Notes: generated by a model not told the origin, from the letters alone. A DNA stretch of 64,000 bases from Cohnella nanjingensis (GCF_014212125.1 NZ_JACJVP010000041.1:469-64468); one strand, 5' to 3'; positions 41,227 through 50,822 are shown, counted from the stretch's first letter. Program-made: numbers and translations.

Positions 41227-42792
41227 CTACCGCCTGGACGCCGACAAATCCTTAAAAGAGGGCATTTCCCATTCCTGATGGGCGTCTCGCCAGGCGTCAA
41301 GCTGCCTTTGCACTTCGGACCGCACCTCGTCGATGCCCGCCTGCCGAAGCTCCTGATTAAACTTCGGCAGCACCGAATCTACGTTCACGCTGCCCGTCAT
41401 CAGGCTGGGGAAGTATTTCTCCCAGACCATCTGGATGTTCTGCATCTGGATGGGCATCCGGGACAAGTCCGGGGTAAAACCCAGCGTGCTCGATTCGACC
41501 GCTTCCTTGTTGCTGACGCGGAACTGATTCCATTTGTCCAAGGGATCCGGGAATTCTCCGCCCATGGTCTTCAAGATGAACCAATTGCCCTGGGTGTACT
41601 GCACGCCTCCGTAGTTTGGCTGCGCGTCCGGGATCGGATTGCCTTTATTGTCCTTGGGCGGATTGGGCACCACCTGGCCGTAACGATCCAAGGTGTAATG
41701 CACGCCCTCGATTCCGAAATTGAACAGATTGCGCACCTCGGGATCCGTGTTCAGCAGATTGAGAAACTTGACGGACTCGACGGGATGCTTCGTATCCGCG
41801 CTGATGGCCATAACCCCTCCTCGAGTGGATTCCGTCGTGATCAACGCGGGGGTTACAGGGTAAGCCGCAAGCTTGTAACCGCGATCCTTGCTCCAACTAT
41901 TTTCCGCCAGCGGGCCGCCCCCCGCGGCTTTCCAGAATACCGGCGCGCCCCGCTTCAGTCCCTGACTTTCCCGCATGGCCGCGTCCTCATTGATATAGCC
42001 CTCCACATAGTAATGCCGAAGAAGGTCTAGCACTTTCCGGGCTTCTTCGGTTTCGAAAATATTCACGACCGGGGAATGGGGATCCGGGACTCGCACCATT
42101 AGCGGAAGCTTCTTCTCCAACACGTATTCGTAGCCGTCCAAGGCGAAGAAGTTCTGAGATTCCTTGTCGAGTTCCATCGGCTGATAAGCGGGTTCCTTCT
42201 GCTTGATCATCCGTAACAGCGGTTCAAGCGATGCCAACGTCGTGTACTTCGAGATGTCAATATGGTACTTCTTGACTAGCGTATCCGGGTACATCCACTG
42301 GTCGCGCACGGCTAATTCTTTATTGGTCGGCACGCCGTAGATGCCGCCGTCATCCATCCGCACGCCTTGCCAGAAAATAGGGTCGATTGCGTCATACATA
42401 TCCTTCCCCACGTTCGATAGATAGTCGTTCAGCCTCAGCCACGCGCCTCGCTGCGCGTAGGTAGCGTACTCCGGCGCAAAAGCGATGTCAAAGGGAGTTC
42501 CCGCCGACACGAGGGTGTTCAGACGGTCTCCGTACTCCTGCCAGCCCACTTTGATATAAGTGACGGTAACGCCGATTTTCTTGGCCAGGATCTCGTTGAT
42601 CTTGTCGTTGACCATCTGAAGGTCCTTGTCTCGATCCCCGATCGTGTAATAGATCAAATTCACCGTATCGCCGGCCAATGCGGCATTCTCGCCATTGCCG
42701 GATGTGGCAAAACAGCCGGATAAAGGCAGCGTCAGCATCATGACGAGCACGAAGGATGCAACGAGGCGACTCCAATTCCGTTGTTGTCGCAT
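41227..42792 (-). CDS. Second extracellular carbohydrate-binding lipoprotein (LplA/YtcQ type, DUF3502)
   Basis: This 521-aa lipoprotein has the lipobox LSGC. It is a paralogue of the protein at 45441-46964: both share TIGxxxxx...KIGV, the PFDI segment and a C-terminal region with QYTQGNWF/AYTQGTFF. It comes right after the yesN-like gene, 7 bp away, rather than with the permeases. It may supply a second ligand to the same permease, or bind a ligand for the sensor; both are guesses. Confidence 0.88.
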   Translation of the reverse strand: MRQQRNWSRLVASFVLVMMLTLPLSGCFATSGNGENAALAGDTVNLIYYTIGDRDKDLQMVNDKINEILAKKIGVTVTYIKVGWQEYGDRLNTLVSAGTPFDIAFAPEYATYAQRGAWLRLNDYLSNVGKDMYDAIDPIFWQGVRMDDGGIYGVPTNKELAVRDQWMYPDTLVKKYHIDISKYTTLASLEPLLRMIKQKEPAYQPMELDKESQNFFALDGYEYVLEKKLPLMVRVPDPHSPVVNIFETEEARKVLDLLRHYYVEGYINEDAAMRESQGLKRGAPVFWKAAGGGPLAENSWSKDRGYKLAAYPVTPALITTESTRGGVMAISADTKHPVESVKFLNLLNTDPEVRNLFNFGIEGVHYTLDRYGQVVPNPPKDNKGNPIPDAQPNYGGVQYTQGNWFILKTMGGEFPDPLDKWNQFRVSNKEAVESSTLGFTPDLSRMPIQMQNIQMVWEKYFPSLMTGSVNVDSVLPKFNQELRQAGIDEVRSEVQRQLDAWRDAHQEWEMPSFKDLSASRR

Positions 42793-42799
42793 GGCGTCA

Positions 42800-43561
42800 T
42801 TATTCCTTTCTCCGCAAATCCGAGGGCGATTTGCCGAAATAAGCGTGGAAATGAGAATAGAAATAGTTCAGGTTGGGATATCCGACGGAAAGCGCGATGC
42901 TGATAATTTTCTCTTCCGTGGACCGAATGCGTTCCTGGGCGCGAAGCATCCGGTAGGCCATTAAATATTCCGAAAACTTCTTTTTCGTCTCCTTGAGGAA
43001 TAGCTGCCCGAGGTACGTTCCGTTCATACGAAAACGTTCCGCAACCGATTTCAAGCTCAAGTTCTGGGCATACTCCGCCTTGACGATCAACAGAATGCGA
43101 TTGGTCAGCTTGGACAGGCTGTCGTAGCGCACGCCGAGCACCGGGTCCATGTCCAGGTCGTCGCGATTCGCGCCTGCCAGCGTACCGTGCAGATCTTCTT
43201 CGATAATCTTCTCGACCAGATTCTGCAGCTTCGAACGATCGACGGGTTTGAGCAGGTAGTCCTTGACCCCGCAGCGAATGGCCTCCAGCGCATACTGGAA
43301 TTCGCCATAGCCGCTCATGATAATATACTTCGAGGGAAGACGCAGTTCGTTGAGCTTGTGGATGGCGTCATAACCGCGCTGCTTGCCGATACATACATCG
43401 AAGATAGCCAAATCCGGCAAAAACTCCACCGCCTTCGAAATAGCTCCCTCATACGTTTCGCTCGTCTCGATGCGGCCAAAGCCGTACTTCTCCCAGTCAA
43501 TCGTTCGCTTCATTCCCTCCAAAATCTGCGGCTCGTCATCTACGATCAGCAGCTTGTACAT
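42800..43561 (-). CDS. AraC-type response regulator, YesN-like
   Basis: This 253-aa protein has an N-terminal receiver domain (LLIVDDEPQILEGMKRTI; phospho-acceptor Asp in LAIFDVCIG; LLKPVDR) and a C-terminal AraC DNA-binding domain (SLKSVAERFRMNGTYLGQLF, then ALSVGYPNLNYFYSHFHAYF). It is shorter than most YesN proteins because the linker is small. Its ATG lies inside the end of the kinase gene (26-bp overlap), with GGAGG nine bases ahead. It should activate the sugar transporter operon. Confidence 0.92.
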   Translation of the reverse strand: MYKLLIVDDEPQILEGMKRTIDWEKYGFGRIETSETYEGAISKAVEFLPDLAIFDVCIGKQRGYDAIHKLNELRLPSKYIIMSGYGEFQYALEAIRCGVKDYLLKPVDRSKLQNLVEKIIEEDLHGTLAGANRDDLDMDPVLGVRYDSLSKLTNRILLIVKAEYAQNLSLKSVAERFRMNGTYLGQLFLKETKKKFSEYLMAYRMLRAQERIRSTEEKIISIALSVGYPNLNYFYSHFHAYFGKSPSDLRRKE

Positions 43562-45296
43562 CGTTAGCAGCCTCCTTGGATAGGATCACGGATATTTTAA
43601 CGCCGGCTTCCTCGTTGTTGTCGATCTTCATGGAGAAACCCGCCCCATAGAAAAAGTGCAGCCGGGTATATACGTTACGTAGACCAATGTTGTCCACCGG
43701 GGCGTCGTCGCTTCTGGAAAGCTTATTCCTGATTTCGGCTAAGCGCTCATCGGAGATCCAGTTGCCGTTGTCCACGATCTCCAGCACGAAACGCTCCTCT
43801 TCCTCCCAGCCGTTAACGATGAGCAGGTTGAACTCGCTCTTTGGGTTAAAGCCGTGAACGAAAAAGTTCTCCGCCAGCGGCTGCAACCAGAATTTCACGG
43901 TGGGCAAGGAGATTAACGCCGGTTCCACATTGAACTGATAATAAAATCGGTCCGGATATTTGAATTCCATGATTTTCAAGTATTTTTGAAGCAAGTTCAG
44001 CTCGCTGCCGAGCGGAATGATATTCTCGTTTTTCACGATCTCACGGTACAGCGCGCCCAGGGTGGCGATGGCGTCGGATGTATAGTCGGCGTTGTTCACC
44101 AGCGCAGAGGAACGAATAACCTCGAGCGTATTATACAAAAAGTGTGGATTTATTTGATGCTGAAGCGCTTTCATTTCAGTTTCTTGCTGCTTGAGTTTTA
44201 GTAGATAATTGGTGCGGATATGCCGATCCAGCTGATGGATCATATCGTCCAATTCCCGGGCGATCATGCCGTATTCGTTTCTCCGGTAGCGGGCCGGGTT
44301 AACCGGCGTAAAATCCGCCGTTTTCACGCGTCCGATGGAAATGATGATCCGCCGCAGGAAGTTCGCATCCTCGCGCAGATTGTAAACGATGAGCAGCAGG
44401 ACGCAGATCATCGCAGCCAGCACGATGAGAAACACGATGAGCAGCACATTCGCTTTTTGACGGATCAGCGAGGCCAAATCCACGATGCTGACGAACCGAT
44501 AATTGAACGCGTTGGAGTTGAACGTTACAAAATACGCACGGTCCGCAAATCCCGTCGATAGAAAGCCGTGCGTGCGTCCATCCGCAACGACCCGGCGAAC
44601 CAGTTCCTCCGTGTTACGGCTGCTGCCGGCGATCAGGTACACGTCTCCGGAAGCGCTGACTGCCGCAGCTTCATCCAAACGGTCATTTTGCACCGTCTTA
44701 AAAATCCGGTCGCTGCTGACCAGGAATCGGAATTCGCCCAGCTGGCGCGAGATCTGGTTAGGATCCGAAAGCTTTTTGTGGTAGACGAATCCTTTTTGGA
44801 TCGTCTCGCGGAACGTTTCATCCGTGTTGGGCAGACGGAATAGAAAACTCGTATTGCCGTTACTGTCAAAGCTCACTACGTTGCCCTCTTGTTCGGTATG
44901 CAAGCTGATTTGCGTGATGTCTCCCTTGCCCCCGTTGCTCAGAAAGGATTTCATATCGTCGGGAAAGGAGACGAGCGGTCGGTTATAGTGGCTGCCCTGC
45001 AGCCTGCTCGTCAGATAGCCTTCCGCGTTATTTCCCAAGAAACTGCGAATGTCGGACACCAGTCCGCTGTTGGAGTACACCCGCTGCATGAATGCTTCGA
45101 TACGGTCGGCATCGTACTGAAGGGTATTTTCCACCCGAGAGAACGCTCCGGCGGCCTCGTTCCGAGAATTTCCCACCCATTGATCCAGCAGTACCGCGCA
45201 GGTGAGCGCGCCGAGCGCCAGGCCGATGAGCACTACAAATACCGCATATGCAATGAATTTGCCGCGATAGATCTTGATTCGCATAAATGAACGCAT
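43536..45296 (-). CDS. Sensor histidine kinase, YesM-like
   Basis: This 586-aa HPK7-type kinase has two membrane helices (about 8-30 and 285-308) around a Cache-like extracytoplasmic sensor. A HAMP follows, then His_kinase with LQHQINPHFLYNTLEVIRS (acceptor His), then an ATPase with a degenerate N-box (QPLAENFFVHG) and DNGNW. The ATG at 45296 has GGAG seven bases ahead; the frame is open further upstream. It pairs with the overlapping yesN-like gene and probably senses a plant polysaccharide product or its binding protein. Confidence 0.92.
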   Translation of the reverse strand: MRSFMRIKIYRGKFIAYAVFVVLIGLALGALTCAVLLDQWVGNSRNEAAGAFSRVENTLQYDADRIEAFMQRVYSNSGLVSDIRSFLGNNAEGYLTSRLQGSHYNRPLVSFPDDMKSFLSNGGKGDITQISLHTEQEGNVVSFDSNGNTSFLFRLPNTDETFRETIQKGFVYHKKLSDPNQISRQLGEFRFLVSSDRIFKTVQNDRLDEAAAVSASGDVYLIAGSSRNTEELVRRVVADGRTHGFLSTGFADRAYFVTFNSNAFNYRFVSIVDLASLIRQKANVLLIVFLIVLAAMICVLLLIVYNLREDANFLRRIIISIGRVKTADFTPVNPARYRRNEYGMIARELDDMIHQLDRHIRTNYLLKLKQQETEMKALQHQINPHFLYNTLEVIRSSALVNNADYTSDAIATLGALYREIVKNENIIPLGSELNLLQKYLKIMEFKYPDRFYYQFNVEPALISLPTVKFWLQPLAENFFVHGFNPKSEFNLLIVNGWEEEERFVLEIVDNGNWISDERLAEIRNKLSRSDDAPVDNIGLRNVYTRLHFFYGAGFSMKIDNNEEAGVKISVILSKEAANDVQAADRR

Positions 45297-45381
45297 GCGG
45301 CGTCTCCTTTGCAATAGGCTTTTGTCGCCCCCCACCGCTCAACCATATAACGTTGTTATCGATAAAGGCAATCATGAGTTG

Positions 45382-45421
45382 CCAGAAAACCCGAACGGCA
45401 ATCTCCGCTCGGGTTTTCTGG
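45382..45421 (-). terminator. Hairpin between binding-protein and kinase genes
   Basis: Perfect 13-bp arms CCAGAAAACCCGA and TCGGGTTTTCTGG around a 14-nt loop. On the minus strand it follows the binding-protein stop (45441). It would stop most transcripts before the two-component genes. Confidence 0.75.
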
Positions 45422-45440
45422 ATGTTGATGACCTACAAGA

Positions 45441-46964
45441 TTATTTGAAATACGTATCGATTTGCTCTTGGGCGGCCTTCATAATCGTATCCATGCCGGC
45501 GGCCTTCAGTTCCGCCACGATCTTCGGTACCGTCTTCTCCGGATCGGAAGCGCCTGTAAGCAGTTCATAACGATATTTGTCCCATACCGCTTTCGTATTG
45601 GCCACTTCGGTGCTCAGCTTGCTGATGTCCAGAGCAAAGCCCAAGTTCGTGGAGGAAGTCGCTTGATCGTTTAGCTTGCGGACTTGATCCCACTGATCGA
45701 CTGGAGCGCCTTTCGTTACAGCCAGGTCGAAGAACGTACCTTGCGTATAAGCGGCCAACGGCCATGTATCCGTTTTGCGCTCAACCACTTTCTCGCCATC
45801 CACGTTGTCATAGTCGACGCCCAGCTCGCCGAAGGCCAGCATATTGCGCAGCTTCGGATCCGTATTGACCAGTTGCAGATATTTCAAAGCTTCATTCTTA
45901 TATTTCGAATTGGCCGAGATGGCGTTCAGGGAACCTTGGATCGTGCTCGTCGTGTAAATCGGACCAAAGATTTGGAACATGTCGTACTTCTGAACGCCTT
46001 CCGTGATCTGCCAGTTCGCTTCCGCGCCAGGGAATGCCTGCGCCGCGAAGAACGGGCGGCCCTTGTCCGCTTCGGTTTTAGTCGGTGCATCCGGATTGAC
46101 GATGCCGTCCTTGTACCATTGGTGCAGCAGCTTCAGACCGTCCATGATGTCCGGCTGCTCCAGCACGGAGACGACTTTGCGGGAAGCGTCGTCGACTTTG
46201 ACGCCGATTGGCGCCAGACCGAGCGTCATATCATCGTAGCCGTTGAAGAATCCGTTAAATCCGTCGCCTTGGGTGAGCGACAGCGGGTAGAAGCTTTTGC
46301 CTTCGCCGGCCTTCATATCGCGGAACGGTTTGTCGAGGTCTTTCAACGTCTTGATGCCAGCAGTATCGATGCCGTATTTCTGCACGTACTTGTCGTCGAA
46401 CACCCAGTATTGGGTCAAAGACGAGTCCTTGTACGTCGGCACGGAGTAGATTTTCCCGCCGATCTTCGTGCCGTCCCAGACCTTCTGAGGGATGAGCTTG
46501 TAGAGCTCGGGCGATTCGCTTTGCACCGAGTCGGTCAAGTCGGCAAACGCGCCCATGGCAACTTGCTGACTGTACTTGCTGTTGTTCGTAAACATGATGT
46601 CGAAAGGCTCGCCGGTGTTCACGATTGTATTGATCTTCGTATCCCAGTCGCCCCAGCTTGCTACCTTGATGTCGACTTTCACGCCGATCTTCTCGGCCGT
46701 GTATTCGTTCATCGCTGCGACGGCTTTGTCGAAATTGGCAGGCATTTGGCCGCCAATCGTCCACCATACCAGCGTAGGCGCATTGCCCGAATCGGCAGGC
46801 TTGGTCGCTTCCGTCTGTGTGTTAGCAGGCGTGTTGGCGTTGGAAGGCGTGCTGCCGCTTGACTCGGAATTGGAATTCGAGGATCCGCAGCCCGCAAGAG
46901 CGGTTGTCAAGAGCGCCGCCGCACTGATTGCAAGCAGTTGCTTCTTTGTCTTTTTCATATCCAT
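45441..46964 (-). CDS. lplA: Extracellular carbohydrate-binding lipoprotein (LplA/YtcQ type, DUF3502)
   Basis: This 507-aa lipoprotein has lipobox LAGC followed by a Ser/Asn/Thr linker. The binding fold starts LVWWTIGGQMPANFD and contains KIGVKVDIK and PFDIMF; the DUF3502 C-terminus ends IVAELKAAGMDTIMKAAQE. It lies 86 bp after the permease genes. The ligand is probably an oligosaccharide such as a rhamnogalacturonan or xylan fragment, by analogy with Lpl/Ytc systems. Confidence 0.9.
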   Translation of the reverse strand: MDMKKTKKQLLAISAAALLTTALAGCGSSNSNSESSGSTPSNANTPANTQTEATKPADSGNAPTLVWWTIGGQMPANFDKAVAAMNEYTAEKIGVKVDIKVASWGDWDTKINTIVNTGEPFDIMFTNNSKYSQQVAMGAFADLTDSVQSESPELYKLIPQKVWDGTKIGGKIYSVPTYKDSSLTQYWVFDDKYVQKYGIDTAGIKTLKDLDKPFRDMKAGEGKSFYPLSLTQGDGFNGFFNGYDDMTLGLAPIGVKVDDASRKVVSVLEQPDIMDGLKLLHQWYKDGIVNPDAPTKTEADKGRPFFAAQAFPGAEANWQITEGVQKYDMFQIFGPIYTTSTIQGSLNAISANSKYKNEALKYLQLVNTDPKLRNMLAFGELGVDYDNVDGEKVVERKTDTWPLAAYTQGTFFDLAVTKGAPVDQWDQVRKLNDQATSSTNLGFALDISKLSTEVANTKAVWDKYRYELLTGASDPEKTVPKIVAELKAAGMDTIMKAAQEQIDTYFK

Positions 46965-47050
46965 TTCCTCCCTTTGATCTCTTTCTTCTTTCCCACCGTC
47001 TACCTCGTGCGGTGGATATCATAAACCAGACGAATCCGGTTTATTTCGGG

Positions 47051-47980
47051 TTATCCTTTCACGGCGCCCACCGTCAGACCGGAAATAAAGTATTTCTGGA
47101 AGAACGGGTAGGCAACGGCCACGGGAACCACAATGACGATGGCCACGGCCATGCGCGCGGATTCCTTGGGCATGGTGGCGACAAGCTCCGCATAGCTGAT
47201 GCCCATGCTGGAAGCGTTCTTCGCCAGGGCGTCCACGTTGGTCATCAAACTGTTCAACAACGCCTGCAGCGAGTACAGGCTCTGGTTGTTGATGTACAGC
47301 ATGGATTGGAACCAATCATTCCAATAGGCGAAACAAAGGAACAATCCGACGGTGGCCAGTACCGGCAGCGAAATCGGCAGCACGATCGAGCAGAAGATGC
47401 GCAGCTGGCCCGCGCCGTCCATTTCGGCGGATTCGATCAGCGCGTCCGGAATGGTGCTTCTGAAAAAGGTTTTGCAAATGATGACGTTGAAGGAGGAGAC
47501 GGCCAGCGGCAGAATCAGCGCCCATACCGTATCTTTCAGGCCCAGTAAATTCGAGTTGATATAGTAGCTGGACACCAAACCTCCGTTGAACACCATCGGG
47601 ATGAATACGATCCAGGTCAGCAGCCCTTTAAGCTTGTAATTCGGCCGGGAAATGACATACCCCATCGAAGTCGTAAGCAACACGCCCAGCGCAGTGCCGA
47701 CGACGGTAACAAGCACGGAGATGCCGAGCGCCCTAGTAATCATCTTCCCTTGGTGCGCAATATAGTGATAAGCCTCTCCGGAAAAAGCCGCCGGAAAGAG
47801 ATGATAGCCGTTATTGCGGATAGAATCCTCGCTGGTTAGCGATATGGACAGTACCACGAGGACTGGCACGAGGCAAACCAACGCCAATAGAATAAAGATC
47901 AGATGGAAACCCACGTTCGCGGCGGTCCCGATCCGGTTGAATTTGTCGAGACCCGTCTCATACTTCGCTCTCGTATTCAT
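47051..47980 (-). CDS. lplC: Carbohydrate ABC permease, LplC/YtcP-like
   Basis: This 309-aa permease has six helices, the conserved PAAFSGEAYHYI segment after helix 1 and the EAA loop DALIESAEMDGAGQLRIFCSI. The C-terminus (FFQKYFISGLTVGAVKG) is the family signature. It pairs with the permease 15 bp upstream. No ATPase gene is present, as usual for these systems, which share an MsmX-type ATPase; UgpC here is a candidate only. Confidence 0.93.
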   Translation of the reverse strand: MNTRAKYETGLDKFNRIGTAANVGFHLIFILLALVCLVPVLVVLSISLTSEDSIRNNGYHLFPAAFSGEAYHYIAHQGKMITRALGISVLVTVVGTALGVLLTTSMGYVISRPNYKLKGLLTWIVFIPMVFNGGLVSSYYINSNLLGLKDTVWALILPLAVSSFNVIICKTFFRSTIPDALIESAEMDGAGQLRIFCSIVLPISLPVLATVGLFLCFAYWNDWFQSMLYINNQSLYSLQALLNSLMTNVDALAKNASSMGISYAELVATMPKESARMAVAIVIVVPVAVAYPFFQKYFISGLTVGAVKG

Positions 47981-47995
47981 TTCCCGCTTCCTCCT

Positions 47996-48949
47996 TTACA
48001 TCATTGCACTGTCCGGATCAACACGGCGAACGACCCAGTTGGCAATCAGAATGGTCACACAACCCATCACGGATTGTACGAAAGCGGAAGCGGAAGCCAT
48101 GCCTACCGTAGCGGTCTTGAGCTGCTTGTACACGAGAACGTCAATAGTAGTCGCTACGTTGAACAACGAGTTGGAATCCCGAGGCACTTGGAAGAACAAA
48201 CCGAAATCCGTGTAGAAGATGCGGCCTACAGCCAAGATGAACATCATCACGATGACAAGCTTCATGAGAGGCAGCGTAATAAATCGCGCTTGCTGCCACT
48301 TGGAAGCGCCGTCGATTACGGCAGCCTCGTAATACGTGCTGTCGATGCCGGTGATGGTCGCCAAATAGACAACCATACCGTAGCCCAATCCCTTCCATAC
48401 ATTCATGAAGACAAGAAAGTACGGCCAATATTTAGGCTCCATATACCAGTTCACGGGATCCTTGCCCAGGTCGGCCAGGAATTGATTGGCGATTCCTTTA
48501 TCGAAGCTTAGAAACGCCCAAACAATGGCGGAAACAACGACCCAGGACAGGAAGTACGGCAAGAACATCATCGTTTGATAGATTTTGCCGGCCTTCCTGC
48601 TGTGCAGTTGACCGATCATCAGCGCTAATGTGACGGGTACCGCGATGCTCAGAATGATGAATATCAAATTGTATCCCAGCGTATTGCGGATTACGACCCA
48701 AGCATCGTTCGACTTGAACAGAAATTCAAAGTTTTTGAACCCGGTCCATTCGCTGTGTATGACGTTGCTCAGAAAACCCCCGTGGATCTTGAAATCTTTA
48801 AAGGCAATAATGAGGCCGAACATCGGCAAGAAACAAAACAAGATGTACCAGATGGTCGTCGGCAAGGCCAGAAGCGTCAGTTCGGTATCCTGTGTGCGCC
48901 AGCGCGTTCGCAGGCGTTTTCGTCCGCCCTTCATGTCCATGTTAGCCAC
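47996..48949 (-). CDS. lplB: Carbohydrate ABC permease, LplB/YteP-like
   Basis: This 317-aa permease has a basic N-terminus (GGRKRLRTRWR), helix LLALPTTIWYILFCFLPMFG, and EAA loop YEAAVIDGASKWQQARFITLPL. It ends in VDPDSAMM as usual for the family. It is the first gene of the operon and lies 26 bp from a cre site. Confidence 0.93.
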   Translation of the reverse strand: MANMDMKGGRKRLRTRWRTQDTELTLLALPTTIWYILFCFLPMFGLIIAFKDFKIHGGFLSNVIHSEWTGFKNFEFLFKSNDAWVVIRNTLGYNLIFIILSIAVPVTLALMIGQLHSRKAGKIYQTMMFLPYFLSWVVVSAIVWAFLSFDKGIANQFLADLGKDPVNWYMEPKYWPYFLVFMNVWKGLGYGMVVYLATITGIDSTYYEAAVIDGASKWQQARFITLPLMKLVIVMMFILAVGRIFYTDFGLFFQVPRDSNSLFNVATTIDVLVYKQLKTATVGMASASAFVQSVMGCVTILIANWVVRRVDPDSAMM

Positions 48950-48974
48950 TCCTTGCGTTTGATCGCGTTCAGCG

Positions 48975-48988
48975 TGTACACGCTTTCA
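48975..48988 (-). promoter_or_regulatory. CcpA cre site of the lpl operon
   Basis: The minus strand reads TGAAAGCGTGTACA, matching the cre consensus TGWAARCGYTWNCW at 13 of 14 positions. It lies just ahead of lplB, downstream of a possible -10 (TATACA, 49041-49046), so it fits catabolite repression by roadblock. The rest of 48989-49265 holds only a terminator. Confidence 0.75.
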
Positions 48989-49168
48989 GTCCTCCGTAAG
49001 GGCATTCGCTGAACATCCTGCTCAATCTTATTGATGTCATTGTATAGAAAGTCGCCAGCTGCATTCTAGACAAAAAACATGAGACCGCAGTCAACAAACG
49101 TTAGATTTTTGGGGGGGAAGTGGGGCTTCATGGCAAGGAGCGTACCGGCCATTCGTTACAATTCGGGT

Positions 49169-49215
49169 AAAAAAAGAAGCTTTCAACCGCCTTCAATCTA
49201 CGGTTTGAATGCTTC
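49169..49215 (-). terminator. Terminator of the AraC regulator gene
   Basis: GAAGCTTTCAACCG and CGGTTTGAATGCTTC form a 14-bp stem with one bulge; on the minus strand TTTTTTT follows (49169-49175). Confidence 0.85.
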
Positions 49216-49265
49216 GCGACAATAATCGGGGATTTTTTGAAGTTTATCGAGGAGTTCGGCCTTAA

Positions 49266-49436
49266 TCACCCGGCTGCGGGCGAACTCCGTTTAAGCGCTG
49301 CCGCGCGGATAAACGCAATCTCGTCGCCTTCGCCGAATGCCGCGAAGCCGAATGTCTGCGGATGCATGAATCGGACAACGACTTCAAACTGGATGGTTAG
49401 AATGAAGCGGCCTGAATTATCTATAGATGATCTCAC
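49266..49436 (-). CDS. Possible 56-aa protein or gene fragment behind the AraC gene
   Basis: From GTG 49436 the frame reads RSSIDNSGRFILTIQFE, then FMHPQTFGFAAFGEGDEIAF, and ends SSPAAG. Codon third positions are GC-rich as in neighbours, and the text reads like a real beta-rich protein. It overlaps the end of the AraC gene by 20 bp and is followed by the terminator. No family recognised. It may be a coupled small gene or the relic of a longer one. Confidence 0.35.
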   Translation of the reverse strand: MRSSIDNSGRFILTIQFEVVVRFMHPQTFGFAAFGEGDEIAFIRAAALKRSSPAAG

Positions 49437-50247
49437 CCACATCGTTTTGCAGCGCCGTATATCTGGTTGGAGAGTACCCTATGAATCGTTTGAATTCCTT
49501 TATGAAGTGCGCTTGATCGTAGTAGTGATCGTTGAAATGTCTGCTTTGCAGGAAGCCGCTCTTGTCTCGGAGCAACGCTTGGAAGCATGATTGGAAACGA
49601 ACGATCGAGGAGAATGCTTTGGGGCCGATGCCCAGCCGCTCCGCAAACTTGGCGCGAAGCCACCGATCGCTTCGTCCCGTCTCGTGCGAGAGCGCAGCCA
49701 TCGAGATCAGGCCGCGCGCGTTCATGATCGCAGCCGCGACATGTTCGAACGTCTCGTCCCTCTCCGTCCGGTTGAGCGCCCAGATCAGGTATTCTTGAAG
49801 CAGAACTGCCTTATCCTCCGGATTCGACGCCAGATACATCCGCTCTTCCAGGATGCGGGCGGCAGGTGTGCCGATAAGCTCGCCAAACGTCACGATTGTA
49901 TTGCGCAATTCGTGCTGCGGAACGGCGAGCAGACGATAGGCGGCAGCGGGATTGAGTTCGATACTGATGCAGCCGAACGGCTTGCCTCGATCGAAATCAG
50001 CAATAGTAGGGCAGTCAGATACTCCTGCGACGAACAGCTGGTGTTTCGCCATCAGAGAAGCATGTTCGCCGATCCGGCCCACAAGATGCCCCTCATAGTG
50101 CAAGAGCAGCTTCACGGCGCCATTGGGCGCGATGGTCTGCATCTCAGCTTTGCCAAGCCTCCCACTGCTCTCGAACACCCAGATGTCTTTGATGTATTCT
50201 TTCAGAACAGGGCTCGGCGATAATCGCCTGATGGCAAGGTTGCTCAT
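49417..50247 (-). CDS. AraC-family transcriptional regulator
   Basis: This 276-aa regulator has an N-terminal DUF6597-like sensing half (EYIKDIWVFES, PNGAVKLLLHY) and a C-terminal AraC domain: SMAALSHETGRSDRWLRAKF, then HYYDQAHFIKEFKRFIGYSP and TRY. The ATG at 50247 follows GAGGTGA. It is divergent from the doxX-VOC pair, its likely targets. Confidence 0.88.
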   Translation of the reverse strand: MSNLAIRRLSPSPVLKEYIKDIWVFESSGRLGKAEMQTIAPNGAVKLLLHYEGHLVGRIGEHASLMAKHQLFVAGVSDCPTIADFDRGKPFGCISIELNPAAAYRLLAVPQHELRNTIVTFGELIGTPAARILEERMYLASNPEDKAVLLQEYLIWALNRTERDETFEHVAAAIMNARGLISMAALSHETGRSDRWLRAKFAERLGIGPKAFSSIVRFQSCFQALLRDKSGFLQSRHFNDHYYDQAHFIKEFKRFIGYSPTRYTALQNDVGEIIYR

Positions 50248-50432
50248 GGGGATCTCACCTCTGGAATTTCTGCTTGTGGTAATAATATACGACAAAACGT
50301 TGGATAAACCTCTCGGGCAAAGACAGAATTAATCATGAATATTCCGATTCGTACAATACAGATTGTCCCAGTTGATATACCATTTAAAAAATTACTTAGG
50401 GAATCATCCTCAATCAAAGGAGATCATAATCG

Positions 50433-50822
50433 ATGAAATGGGCATCACGCATTCTGCAAGGATTATTAGTGCTGGATTTTCTGTTTGCTGGTGCTACTAA
50501 GATCTTCTCGAGTACCGACCAGATCAGGGAGCTGTTCACCGACAAGTTGGGTACGCCGGTTGCTTTGATCTACACAGTCGGCGTTTTCGAAGCGCTGGCG
50601 GCGCTGGTTCTTCTCGCAGGCTACCGCAGTCATAAAGCGGCAGTTGCATCGATCGCCGTCATGCTTGTCATCTTGATCGGTGCGACTGTGACGAACCTCG
50701 TAGCAGGTCTCGTTGGGGATGCCATGGTGCCGTTTGTGATCTTGATCTTTGTGGCCATCCTTATGTACCTGAAGCGTGATTCGCTCAAGAGCTTTGCCGG
50801 CGCGAACTCAGTGTCTAAGTAA
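50433..50822 (+). CDS. DoxX-family membrane protein
   Basis: This 129-aa protein has four helices. The start ILQGLLVLDFLFAGATKIFS and second helix VFEALAALVLLAGY are typical of DoxX. Such proteins are linked to redox or thiol stress; the exact role is open. AAAGGAG precedes the ATG by about ten bases. A VOC gene follows 60 bp on. Confidence 0.85.
   Translation: MKWASRILQGLLVLDFLFAGATKIFSSTDQIRELFTDKLGTPVALIYTVGVFEALAALVLLAGYRSHKAAVASIAVMLVILIGATVTNLVAGLVGDAMVPFVILIFVAILMYLKRDSLKSFAGANSVSK

Noticed and set aside
49237..49590. 117-codon plus-strand frame opposite the AraC end
   Set aside because: It lies antisense to the AraC gene and across the small minus-strand frame, has no ribosome-binding site and no recognisable domain.
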